Shown piece by piece: positions 36,589-45,301 of a stretch of 64,000 bases of DNA; within the stretch, counting starts at the first letter, position 1; every line of letters begins with the position of its first letter. The stretch comes from Paludibacter sp. UBA6032 (GTDB taxonomy: Bacteria; Bacteroidota; Bacteroidia; Bacteroidales; Paludibacteraceae): positions 62,001 through 126,000 of the forward strand of contig DIZI01000022.1 in the NCBI GenBank assembly GCA_002427885.1. The letters are read 5' to 3'. Below the pieces are notes generated by a model. That model did not search any database, was not told the DNA's origin, and was given only the letters and a program-made list of their open reading frames with translations. A program made the translations under genes and the position numbers.

Positions 36589-38463
36589 TCAGAAATCCGA
36601 TAATCCATAAATACTACCATCAGGATTCTTTTCCGGCTGCCAGGTACGAACATGAATCTTTGGTGCAATAGAGTCTGTAAAATCAATCAGTAAAAACAGA
36701 TAACCGGTATCTCCATAATTCGTTGAGAAATAATCCTGTCGAATCTGAATTCCATACACATTTGTAGCATTTAATTTCCCCGACCGTTTTATAATGTTAT
36801 CGGCAAAACGCAAATTGATAAACTCATTACTTGCAAACGAATACTTCAGTTTTTTCAAATACTCAGCTTTTGTTAGTTTGTTGTATCTTACTATACTGCT
36901 ATTCAAATACTGGGACTCGGGTGAATTATTTACTTTAGCTTTCCTACCGGTAATAATCAAAGCATCATCAGAAAATATTCTTTCGATATAGTCCAGACGT
37001 TTCAGCGCATAAGCCGTTTTATAATTCTCCATAAAAGTCATCAATTGCATCCGGACTTCTTCACTCCAAGAATCGTTTGATGCTATATCGTCGACTGTTT
37101 TCTTGGATAATCCGAAGGTAAGATTACTTATTTTATTGTCTTTATCGAAATAAAAAACCACATCTTCCACGAAAGTACGGTTATTGGTTTTAAAATTAAA
37201 ACTCATCGGAATCGACCGGCAAATCACTAATTCTCCAAATTTATAATACTTTAAATCACCTACTTTAAGTATTCGGGCATTTCCGTATTGCAATAAATCC
37301 TGAAATATTGTGAAGCCTTCCGGAGTAAATAATTCCTCTGCATTCTTATAACTTTTGGTTGAAATTGCGGTGATGATCTTCTTCATGACAGGCTCTTTAT
37401 CGCCGACTTCTGTAAGAGGATGCACACTTCCAACAGTGTTCATTGGTTTTGATGAAGTGGCAACGCTCGTCAAAGTTGCAGTTGATGAAGTCGATGAAGC
37501 AGCCAGTGCCTGAGATGCAATAACAGAAGATGCTGTCTGTGCAACAGAAACTTTTGATCCTACATTTAAATAACTACCTTTATAAGAAACCTCGGGAAGT
37601 TTTTGCATTACATCCCGCAATTCCAAATCAATATTTGCTTCACCTTCAAAAACATATTCCGATTTCAGACGGATTTCAGCACCGGTCTGCGTTTTTGGTA
37701 ATTCAACAATACCTGTTCCATCTTTAGCACTGATAATGTTTGACCAGTCCTGACCGTCCCAGTATGTATAATCAAAATTATCAACCGGTTCATCTTTATA
37801 TTTAATATTGAGAATATAAGTAAGATAATTTTCTTTCTGCTCAATTTCAGCAATTTTTACGGAAAGATTCGCAAAAATCTGATTCATTTGAAGCGGTATC
37901 CAGGTAATCAACAGTTCTTCTTTCCCTGATTCCGACTTCATTTTAATTTCCGAGGCATCCGGATGACTTCTCAGAAGTGTTTGCGACCAGTAAAAATAAC
38001 GCAGGGCATCCGCAATCTGTAAATTTTTCAAGGCTTCTTCCGCATCTCCGGCCAATTCAATAATCTTATTTTTACGGGATTCGAATATCTTTGTCAATTC
38101 ACTCCTTTTGACATAGCGGAACACTTTTGCATCAGGTTCATTCTGTACTATAATACGTTCTGTATTTTTGAGGGTTGCATTGGAATACGTTTTTACAACA
38201 TCGCTCCATGTTTTCTTGAAATCATCGTTAGTTTCAACAGTTTTACCTTCGGTTGTATTCTCAACCTGAGTAGATATTTGACCGATAATATCAGCTAATG
38301 CATCCTGATCGGCAGCTTTAATAGTTGAGCCGGAACCTTCTCCCCAAAGATAAGTTTCACGATCCGCTTTAATAGATTCAATGCTTTGAGCATACAATTT
38401 ATTTAGCGAAACACAAAAAATCAAGATACATGGAACTACGCATAGTATTTTTCTCATAATCAT
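36589..38463 (-). CDS. exported protein with LPP20-like N-terminal module
   Basis: A 624-residue exported protein, not recognised as a whole. The signal peptide ends near residue 25 (NKLYAQ); the in-frame second ATG two codons later is an equally good start. Residues about 35-130 (YLWGEGSGSTIKAADQDAL then DIIGQISTQVE) resemble LPP20/FlgP-type modules in which a glycine-rich strand is followed by an alanine-rich helix. A middle beta-rich part (210-300), a serine/alanine-rich linker (about 309-340) and a C-terminal half (about 350-624) with two related NTF2-like-looking stretches follow. Fourth from the start of the operon transcribed from near 43.75 kb. Function unknown. Confidence 0.6.
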   Translation of the reverse strand: MIMRKILCVVPCILIFCVSLNKLYAQSIESIKADRETYLWGEGSGSTIKAADQDALADIIGQISTQVENTTEGKTVETNDDFKKTWSDVVKTYSNATLKNTERIIVQNEPDAKVFRYVKRSELTKIFESRKNKIIELAGDAEEALKNLQIADALRYFYWSQTLLRSHPDASEIKMKSESGKEELLITWIPLQMNQIFANLSVKIAEIEQKENYLTYILNIKYKDEPVDNFDYTYWDGQDWSNIISAKDGTGIVELPKTQTGAEIRLKSEYVFEGEANIDLELRDVMQKLPEVSYKGSYLNVGSKVSVAQTASSVIASQALAASSTSSTATLTSVATSSKPMNTVGSVHPLTEVGDKEPVMKKIITAISTKSYKNAEELFTPEGFTIFQDLLQYGNARILKVGDLKYYKFGELVICRSIPMSFNFKTNNRTFVEDVVFYFDKDNKISNLTFGLSKKTVDDIASNDSWSEEVRMQLMTFMENYKTAYALKRLDYIERIFSDDALIITGRKAKVNNSPESQYLNSSIVRYNKLTKAEYLKKLKYSFASNEFINLRFADNIIKRSGKLNATNVYGIQIRQDYFSTNYGDTGYLFLLIDFTDSIAPKIHVRTWQPEKNPDGSIYGLSDF

Positions 38464-38503
38464 ATAATTTAATAATACAGTCTATTATTGACAGATATCA
38501 GAA

Positions 38504-39280
38504 TCAGTTTCCGTCGCTGACACGCATTATCCCGTCAACCTGACCGTTATGGATTTGAAAAACCGACCATTTATTGCCGGCGTCGTCCCGTGGGACATAA
38601 AAAGTATCGGTCAATTCATTGTTATTATACACTCTTACCACCGCTTTTGAACGGGAAAGATTCTTACTGTTATTTTTGGATCGATCCGTGTAATCATGCA
38701 CGTAACAAGCATAAATTGCTTGGTTATCAGTCTTATTTATTGTTATCGTCTCGGCACCGTAACCATCCCGGTCGTCGCGGTCAAGTTGGGCACTTCCGTC
38801 GCTCGAAGCTATTGTATTGTGGTACGAAATATGATAACCACCTTCTTTTACGAAATGCAAATCCAGGTCTGCAGGAGATCTGTCCCAATCTAAAACGATA
38901 CGAAGGGCTCCAAATTCGGTTTTTGGACAAACCGAAAACCGGTTAAAGAATATCGTTTCGGCAATAATTTCAAATTCATATACTGCAGTTACATAATCTT
39001 TTTTACTAAACCTGAATGTATATTTTCCATCCTTTTGTTTATCGAACAGAACTTTTCCACTTAAATCGGAGCTAAACTCACCCACATTCTCTATTGAAAC
39101 CTGAGCATTGCTTACCGGATCAGCTGTTTTAGCATCAAAAAATCGCAAAGTCAACTTTCCATCAATTGTTTCTGTCTCCGAATCTTCGAGTACATCCAAC
39201 ATTTTTTTATATTGTCCGGATACATAAACAGGTAATATCATAAAGAAAATTATTGTCCAAATAAGTTGTTTTGTTTTCAT
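38504..39280 (-). CDS. exported YfaP/DUF2135-like protein
   Basis: A 258-residue exported protein with a signal peptide (about 1-22, PVYVSGQ). Residues 40-110 look like a carboxypeptidase-regulatory-like or Cna-B-like domain (VSNAQVSIENVG, GKYTFRFSKKDY). The C-terminal half contains RIVLDWDRSPADLDLHF, then DRDDRDGYGAETITI and YACYVHDYTD, the layout of the YfaP / DUF2135 family, whose members sit beside MCE-like or TolB-like envelope genes and whose role is unknown. It is 40 bases after the 329-residue gene and 40 bases before the 624-residue gene, in the same operon. Confidence 0.7.
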   Translation of the reverse strand: MKTKQLIWTIIFFMILPVYVSGQYKKMLDVLEDSETETIDGKLTLRFFDAKTADPVSNAQVSIENVGEFSSDLSGKVLFDKQKDGKYTFRFSKKDYVTAVYEFEIIAETIFFNRFSVCPKTEFGALRIVLDWDRSPADLDLHFVKEGGYHISYHNTIASSDGSAQLDRDDRDGYGAETITINKTDNQAIYACYVHDYTDRSKNNSKNLSRSKAVVRVYNNNELTDTFYVPRDDAGNKWSVFQIHNGQVDGIMRVSDGN

Positions 39281-39321
39281 AAGTCAGATTGTTATGAGAT
39301 TTGATTGAGATAAATGATTTT

Positions 39322-40311
39322 TTATTGGTTGGGGAATATTGTCTCTAAATGAGTGATTAATTTATTATCGACTAATGCCACTTTTTTAATACTACAATTA
39401 AAACGGAAAAATCCACTTTCACGATTTAAGGTTTTAATTTCATCCTGATATGTATCGCCCACTTGTTTAACATTCAAATATCGTTCTTTGAGATGAGACG
39501 ACAATTGTCGGGACATATTATTTATCAGGGCATACCATAGACCATCAACCGTACTTGTACCGGACATTTTGCATCCTGTAGTATCACTGATACATTCATC
39601 AACGGGTTCATAAAATATCTTGTAGCGGTCTGTACTAATTTTTTGTCCATCAAAAAAGGTTTCGTTACCCAACCAACGATTATTACATAGAATATAAGTC
39701 AATTTTTCGGTATGATCTTTAGATTTATCCGGACAGGATATTTTGCTTTCCAATAAAATTTTATTGATAATTTTCCGGCTTCCATCTATCTCACTTTCTT
39801 TATAATAAATTGCTATAGAGCTTTTTGTATTAATTCTTTCAATAAGATCAACATTTGTCGAATCAACGTTTAAAAAAAGGACTAGCTCACCACTATTCAG
39901 TATGAAAGAATCGTAAATTTTCAATCCGGCAACAGGTAAATTAGTAGTTGTATTAATTTCACAAAGCTCTTCATAGTTAGAGCTAATTTGTTCGCCGTTA
40001 TTATCATTATAAAAATCACTCATTCCTCTCGCTCTTCCATTTCGGAAAGAGATCATAGATAATGCCCTTATAAAAGCTTGGTTATAGGCTGTTGTTGAAT
40101 CCATTCCTGCATCGGATATTCCAATATATGATGAACCGATATTGCTGTAGAAATTGCAGGACAGAGTTGATTTTACTGGTGATGCCGGTAGGTTGGAATC
40201 TCTGCCGGACGGGGGTAGTTTATCCATTATTTCTTTCAATTGCGATTGGGAGAAAAGCAGTTGAAAAGCTAGAAGAAATATAAGTACAAAAGACAATATT
40301 AATTGTCGCAT
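39322..40311 (-). CDS. exported protein with an LPP20-like module
   Basis: A 329-residue exported protein with a signal peptide (about 1-22, FQLLFSQ). Residues about 50-100 (SNIGSSYIGISDAGMDSTT then AYNQAFIRALSMIS) carry the glycine-strand and alanine-helix pattern of LPP20 modules; the rest has a regular strand-helix content but no motif I can name. There is no lipobox, so it should be soluble in the periplasm or attached to a partner. It lies between the 193-residue lipoprotein gene and the YfaP-like gene. The LPP20 resemblance is weaker than in the 193-residue protein. Confidence 0.6.
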   Translation of the reverse strand: MRQLILSFVLIFLLAFQLLFSQSQLKEIMDKLPPSGRDSNLPASPVKSTLSCNFYSNIGSSYIGISDAGMDSTTAYNQAFIRALSMISFRNGRARGMSDFYNDNNGEQISSNYEELCEINTTTNLPVAGLKIYDSFILNSGELVLFLNVDSTNVDLIERINTKSSIAIYYKESEIDGSRKIINKILLESKISCPDKSKDHTEKLTYILCNNRWLGNETFFDGQKISTDRYKIFYEPVDECISDTTGCKMSGTSTVDGLWYALINNMSRQLSSHLKERYLNVKQVGDTYQDEIKTLNRESGFFRFNCSIKKVALVDNKLITHLETIFPNQ

Positions 40312-40419
40312 AAGAATGAATATGAAATTCGTTATGAAGAATAAAAAACTTCTTCTTTTTCTGTGATTTTTTTTGTGAGAGTATGACAGAATACCATACT
40401 CTCACTAAAAAAAACTTTA

Positions 40420-41001
40420 TCAATTACCTGTTTTACTCATTTCTTCATCGAAAGTTTTTTTGAACTTTTCGTAGTTATAATCTACTTTCAACATTTCATT
40501 ATTTGACATTTTGTTGTTAAGTGATTGTAAAATTTCACTTCCACCCAGTTCAAGACAAACATAATACTTATAAGTTCCATCTTTCTTCATCATCGTTTTT
40601 TCGCAAATTGGCATAGTTCCGGCCAGCGTCTGATTAACAACTTCCCTTGTTACTCCTTCGTAGTTTTTCATCAGTTCTTCCTTGTTGTTGTAATTCCCTG
40701 ATTTTACATAATTGTCGGTAACTGCCTTTACCACTGTATTGATTGATGCAGCTAATCCCGCACGTGCTTCACTCATGCCTTTTTTCTTTGCTGTCATTTG
40801 ATCCATGCTTTCACCAATAGCGGAAAAACGTATAGCTTTTGAATTACTCTGATACTCCGGTCCGAAACAAGGTGTTGTCACTTCTACTTCGCCTGAACTT
40901 TGCGGCGTTACCTTTTGCGTTGTTTTACATGAAGTTAGCATCATGGATACAGCTCCTGCAAGCAGGAATAAACTCGAAACTTTCAAAAAATTTGTTTTCA
41001 T
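40420..41001 (-). CDS. LPP20 family lipoprotein
   Basis: A 193-residue lipoprotein: the lipobox is MLTSC with the lipidated cysteine at 25. The mature part has a short strand (AIRFSAIGESMDQM) followed by a long alanine-rich helix (KKGMSEARAGLAASINTVVKAV) and a strand with YKYYVCLELGG, the core of the LPP20 fold found in FlgP and Helicobacter LPP20. It is the clearest LPP20 member of the operon. The gene follows the transglutaminase-like gene by 96 bases and precedes the 329-residue gene by 108. LPP20 proteins form outer-membrane-associated rings or layers in known cases; that role here is inference. Confidence 0.75.
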   Translation of the reverse strand: MKTNFLKVSSLFLLAGAVSMMLTSCKTTQKVTPQSSGEVEVTTPCFGPEYQSNSKAIRFSAIGESMDQMTAKKKGMSEARAGLAASINTVVKAVTDNYVKSGNYNNKEELMKNYEGVTREVVNQTLAGTMPICEKTMMKKDGTYKYYVCLELGGSEILQSLNNKMSNNEMLKVDYNYEKFKKTFDEEMSKTGN

Positions 41002-41097
41002 AATAGTTTTGTTTTTAATGTATTAATATTAAGGGGAAATAAATTGCAACTTATACTAATTTATAACAACAGCTTATTAACCATCTTAAAATGATAG

Positions 41098-43749
41098 CTA
41101 ATTCAGTATATCTTTTTGAACATTAACTGTAGCTTGTGAATGATCGGTTGCATAATCAAACATTAAATTTCCGTTTTTTAACAACATTTTAATGTAATTC
41201 AAATTATACCAAACAACCATTTTCCCAACTTTTATGCCTGATAATACGTCTATTCTCAGGTCGCTACCGGGTAATTCTGCAATAGAAATACGACTGTTAT
41301 TTGTAATTTTTACTTTGTCAAATGAAATATCTTTACCATTCTGGGTCTGAATTGTAATAACTCCTTTTGAGTTTTGTACAAAATTTATCATACCCAGATT
41401 TTTATAAATATTGGGACATGATTTTTTGAAATTTGGGTTATTTTTGTCCAATGCCTGTTGAGTTTGTGCTCCTGTAAGGCTCAGTCCCATATATTTAACT
41501 AAACGAATGGCTGCAAATAATCCTGAAATTGCTTTATCACCTTGTAGAGCAATATATTTTTCGCCTTCAATGCGTAAAAGATCTATAACATTAACTGATG
41601 CTTCGGCAGCAAAAGCAACAGGTTTATCATTTCCGGCTAAAGCCAGTGCATTGTTTGTCATTCCCGAATAGATAATACTTCCCAGGTTATCCACAAACAA
41701 GCCCTGATTTTGTTCCTCAATTTCTTCTGCAGCGTGGTTGGTTCTGATATTTTGTCCATTGGCATCCAGAGAAACTGAAAACGCAGTAGATGCACTTTTT
41801 GGTAAAGCTTCAAGACCGCCACGATTTATCCAAACCAAATTTCCGGAAGGAGAAAAACTTGCCATAAAAAGATCGGCTGTTCCTTCCGGTGCTTTTAGGG
41901 TTTTACCACCGGCTTGTATTGTTCCTGTATACACACCGGCTACAATCACATTACCTGTAGGAGTGGTTTCCACAGACATACCAACCGCATTTCCGCTTGC
42001 TGCAATGGTTTTTGCCCAAACGACCTGACCATCCTTGTCCACTTTTGCGACAAAACAGTTGTTGGTATTGTTGGTTCCCAAAAGTAACTGAGAGCCGAAC
42101 TGAACAGGTTTTGAGAAATACCCGGCCAAAATAATGCTTCCATCATTCAGTAATTTACTGTTTTTTCTGCTGCTTCCTTTATACAAGCCAAGCTTTTCGG
42201 CTATAGCCCATTGTTTTTCCTCATTTAAATCATCTGCCGTATGACTTTTAATTTCATACACTTTGGGCGAGACAGTTTTAAATTGTGGCATGGCCATACC
42301 AGCAGGAGCATTAATGTAGGTCGGATCGGAAACTACATATCGGTTGTTTTTATATATCAAATAATCACCGGGTTCGGGCGATGTAAATTCAACAGCCGAA
42401 GCCATGTGTTCGGGATATTCCAGCCCGACAACCCGCAATCCGAGTATTTCACGCACCAAATAGGTGAATAACACAGCCCTGTCCTCACAATCACAAAACG
42501 GATAATAAAATACTTCTTCTGCAAAAAACGGTTTCTCACGTCCAAACTGTTCGGGATCTGTTTTGTAGGCAAAGGCAGTTTGAACAAAGTGTAGGATAAA
42601 GTTGACGGCTTTTAGTTCGTCCATTTCAGTAGTAAGTGGTTTCAATGCAGCAGCCAGAGACTCTTTTGCCTGCACGGAAACAGTGGCATTAAGATATACA
42701 TTGATATCAACCAGTGGGTATTCTTTATAAAAATCAATTAAATCAGGATCATAAAACATACTCACATTATAAGGTTTTCCTTCGAATTCGAAGGAAAGCA
42801 CCTTTTCGGTTTTACGTCCGGCAAAGTTGATTGGTGATGATATGTTGAAATCCATTGAACGCCCTGCAGCATTGAAATCCTTATCGTAGGTTGAATAGTT
42901 TGCCCCATCAAGTTTGGGGAATATATAATAATTCACTCCACTTAAAGTCAGGTAATTGGTCAGATAAATCTGTTGAAGGGTAGGAATTAACAGGGCTACT
43001 TCAGCTTTTTGAAATGCGATACGAACGCCATAACCCGAACGAACCAACATAAACCAGGTTATTAATCGTGCCGAATTTGCATTGTTCGGGAATAAATTCT
43101 GAGCAAACTGTTTGGTCAGGAGATAATATCCATAATCGTTTATGTTTAAATCGGTTTTAGCTTGAAGAAGCTCCTCTACTGCAGGTGTATAATTAGTCGC
43201 ACTGGCTTTTTCCCAGAAATTCGCGATAGCTTCCTGATTTACAGTAGTTAAATTACAAAGTCTGAGTGCAGGATCATAGGATATTGAAAAAGAACGTCCA
43301 TAAATACTCATTGTGGTTATGCTTGTATTGGACTTTTCTTCCGCTGGTTTACGAATTGGATCTACCGGTTGAGGGTTGGGTGCCGCAGAAATTATTTCAG
43401 CACTAACTTTGGTTTTAATAACCGGCGACTCAGCAACTGTAAGATTATTGATTGCTGAAGTTTTACAAACCGGAGCAATTTGTGGTTTAGGTATTTCGGG
43501 TAATTTTTTACCGGAAAAGACAGCAAAATTTGTCCATTCTTTACGTAAATACTCAGTCCATTCTTTATCACGCTTACTTACATAATCTGCATACTCTTTT
43601 TGTAAGCGTTCTATTCCTACTTTTTCGGTGTTTGCAAACTTTTTGAGCTTTTCTTGCTCTTGTTTCTGATACTCCTCAAATGTTTGCGCTGAGGCGAAAC
43701 TAAAGAAAATTGAAAACATCGCCAAAAAATAAATTCTAAACCTTTTCAT
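41098..43749 (-). CDS. secreted transglutaminase-like protein with propeller-like repeats
   Basis: An 883-residue exported protein (signal peptide 1-21, SFASAQ). A charged helix (23-80) and a linker lead to a middle domain with a transglutaminase-type triad: Cys421 in DCEDRAVLF, His448 in PEHMASAV and Asp475 in VVSDPTY, in the right order and spacing. Residues about 535-650 contain repeats such as GSIILAGYFSKP, NNCFVAKVDKDGQVVWAKT, GNVIVAGVYTG and ADLFMASFSPSGNLVWINR, which match SBBP-type beta-propeller repeats. It is the first gene of the operon. The domain may be a cysteine protease or may be inactive as an enzyme; the substrate is unknown. Confidence 0.75.
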   Translation of the reverse strand: MKRFRIYFLAMFSIFFSFASAQTFEEYQKQEQEKLKKFANTEKVGIERLQKEYADYVSKRDKEWTEYLRKEWTNFAVFSGKKLPEIPKPQIAPVCKTSAINNLTVAESPVIKTKVSAEIISAAPNPQPVDPIRKPAEEKSNTSITTMSIYGRSFSISYDPALRLCNLTTVNQEAIANFWEKASATNYTPAVEELLQAKTDLNINDYGYYLLTKQFAQNLFPNNANSARLITWFMLVRSGYGVRIAFQKAEVALLIPTLQQIYLTNYLTLSGVNYYIFPKLDGANYSTYDKDFNAAGRSMDFNISSPINFAGRKTEKVLSFEFEGKPYNVSMFYDPDLIDFYKEYPLVDINVYLNATVSVQAKESLAAALKPLTTEMDELKAVNFILHFVQTAFAYKTDPEQFGREKPFFAEEVFYYPFCDCEDRAVLFTYLVREILGLRVVGLEYPEHMASAVEFTSPEPGDYLIYKNNRYVVSDPTYINAPAGMAMPQFKTVSPKVYEIKSHTADDLNEEKQWAIAEKLGLYKGSSRKNSKLLNDGSIILAGYFSKPVQFGSQLLLGTNNTNNCFVAKVDKDGQVVWAKTIAASGNAVGMSVETTPTGNVIVAGVYTGTIQAGGKTLKAPEGTADLFMASFSPSGNLVWINRGGLEALPKSASTAFSVSLDANGQNIRTNHAAEEIEEQNQGLFVDNLGSIIYSGMTNNALALAGNDKPVAFAAEASVNVIDLLRIEGEKYIALQGDKAISGLFAAIRLVKYMGLSLTGAQTQQALDKNNPNFKKSCPNIYKNLGMINFVQNSKGVITIQTQNGKDISFDKVKITNNSRISIAELPGSDLRIDVLSGIKVGKMVVWYNLNYIKMLLKNGNLMFDYATDHSQATVNVQKDILN

Positions 43750-43990
43750 AATTTAATAATTAAAGATTATTATTTAAGTTACTGTATGACTGTTATTTTC
43801 GGAATTTTTGAAATGAATTAATTAGCAGTGAGTAATATCTATTTATAAAATATAAATTGTCTATTTGTTAATCGACCAGAGAATTTTACAAGGAATCTTG
43901 CAAATATTTAACACAGGGAAAGAGTACAAAACCTGAAATTAATAATAATTATAGATGTATTTATTAGTACGATAGGTTTTAATACAGCGA

Positions 43991-43998
43991 CAAATTTA
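43991..43998 (-). promoter_or_regulatory. putative -7 box of the envelope operon
   Basis: TAAATTTG on the minus strand matches TAnnTTTG. It lies 242 bases before the first start codon at 43749, an unusually long leader; the -33 region is only TTTATG-like. Confidence 0.3.
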
Positions 43999-44254
43999 CA
44001 AATAATTTTTTATTAATACATAAATAAACATGATATAAAATTATTTTTTATTCATGAAAATAATATTTATTTATCAATATAACTATAAAACCCGACTATT
44101 ACTCAAAATAAACGTATAAAATCATCAATAGTCGAAGAATAATTTTCAATAATTCTATGTTTGCAGATGTAATATGTTAAATTATAAACCACACAGGATT
44201 GAGATTTATTCAATTTTGTTATGTTTTATTAAAATAGGAAGGAGAACTAACTAA

Positions 44255-44280
44255 ATTACCAATAGTATGCACTTGGTAAT
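44255..44280 (-). terminator. hairpin behind the ABC ATPase gene
   Basis: Arms 44255-44262 and 44273-44280 are perfect 8-base complements with a 10-base loop. It lies 23 bases after the ATPase stop on the minus strand. No U-run follows, so it is a weak terminator at best. Confidence 0.45.
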
Positions 44281-44302
44281 GCGGAAAATTAGAAGAAGTT
44301 GA

Positions 44303-45301
44303 TTAAATATCGGGAGTTGTATAAATCATTACAAGATGTGTGAGTTCGAGTAACAGATCTTCAACAGAAGAAATGGTTTTATTTTCAATCTGCCAGCCAT
44401 TCTCTGTTACTAATATCCTTACATCTGCATTTTCAACCACTTCGAAACCTGCCCGTGCCAATGCTCTTAAGGTCCAGTAAAGTCTGGTTTTATTACCCGA
44501 AACCGATACTTTTCCGGTCATGGGATAATTCATCGAAAAATTACCATTGTCTGCATTGAAAAAGTATGAGCGACTTTCAAAAGTACGGTTAAAGCTGCCA
44601 TTAAAAACCATGTCTTCCGGAACGCCACATTCAACACCTGTATCAGTAGCCATTAACCAAATTCGATCGGCAGCCTGTAAAGCTAAATCCAATTCATGGG
44701 TTGAAAGAAGAATTGCTTTTTGAGTTTTGTGCGCTAGCTTATGTAAAAGAAGCATAATTTCAACCCGATTCGGCAAATCAAGATGTGCCGTTGGTTCATC
44801 CAGCATTATGATGGGCGTGTCTTGTGCCAAAGCTTTTGCAATCATTACCCTTTGTCGTTCACCGTCCGAAAGTTCATTTAAATAATGATTTGCTTTTTTT
44901 TGAATATGAACCATTTCAAGTGCTTCGGATACATATTTGTCATCTTCTTCTGTAGAATTTCCCCACCAGTTACTATAGGGATGACGCCCAAAAGAAACAA
45001 TGTCTTTTACCGTTGCATTTTCAACATCTACCCGGTCGGTAAGTACCAGTGAAATCAACAATGCTTTTTCGTGTTGTGAAATGCCAGCAATATTTTTTCC
45101 ATCGATAGCCGTTTTTCCACTCAACGATTTCTGCAGTCCAACCAGCGTTCTTAATAAAGTTGATTTTCCACTTCCGTTTGGGCCAATCAAACACACCAGT
45201 TCACCCGCCCGTAACTCCAGATTGAGTTCGGATTGGACAACATCCGTCTTTCCTTTTTTGGAGTAACCGATCGTTAAGTTTTGAGTGCTTAGAATTGACA
45301 T
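44303..45301 (-). CDS. FecE/BtuD-like ABC transporter ATP-binding protein
   Basis: Cytoplasmic ATPase of an iron-siderophore or cobalamin-type importer. I chose the ATG at 45301 (332 residues, MSILSTQNLTIGYSK), whose T is shared with the stop codon of the permease (TAATG junction); the in-frame ATG at 45325 adds eight residues inside the permease gene. Walker A is GPNGSGKS, the signature LSDGERQRV, Walker B PIIMLDEPTAHLD, switch STHELDLA. Residues about 250-332, beyond the normal end of about 255, form an extra strand-helix domain (GKVSVSGNKTRLYWTLRAL, then ARAGFEVVENADVRILV) not found in E. coli FecE. Substrate undecided. Confidence 0.9.
   Translation of the reverse strand: MSILSTQNLTIGYSKKGKTDVVQSELNLELRAGELVCLIGPNGSGKSTLLRTLVGLQKSLSGKTAIDGKNIAGISQHEKALLISLVLTDRVDVENATVKDIVSFGRHPYSNWWGNSTEEDDKYVSEALEMVHIQKKANHYLNELSDGERQRVMIAKALAQDTPIIMLDEPTAHLDLPNRVEIMLLLHKLAHKTQKAILLSTHELDLALQAADRIWLMATDTGVECGVPEDMVFNGSFNRTFESRSYFFNADNGNFSMNYPMTGKVSVSGNKTRLYWTLRALARAGFEVVENADVRILVTENGWQIENKTISSVEDLLLELTHLVMIYTTPDI

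Larger units (their letters stand above)
43750..44302. other. 553-base AT-rich intergenic region
   Basis: No gene is supported here. It holds a putative minus-strand -7 box (43991-43998) and a hairpin (44255-44280) behind the ABC ATPase gene. The rest is AT-rich sequence with no repeat or RNA gene that I recognise. If the -7 box is used, the seven-gene operon has a leader of about 235 bases. Confidence 0.5.

Noticed and set aside
44156..44163. TATGTTTG on the plus strand, like a -7 box
   Set aside because: No -33 box and no plus-strand gene follows; such 8-base matches are expected by chance in AT-rich DNA.
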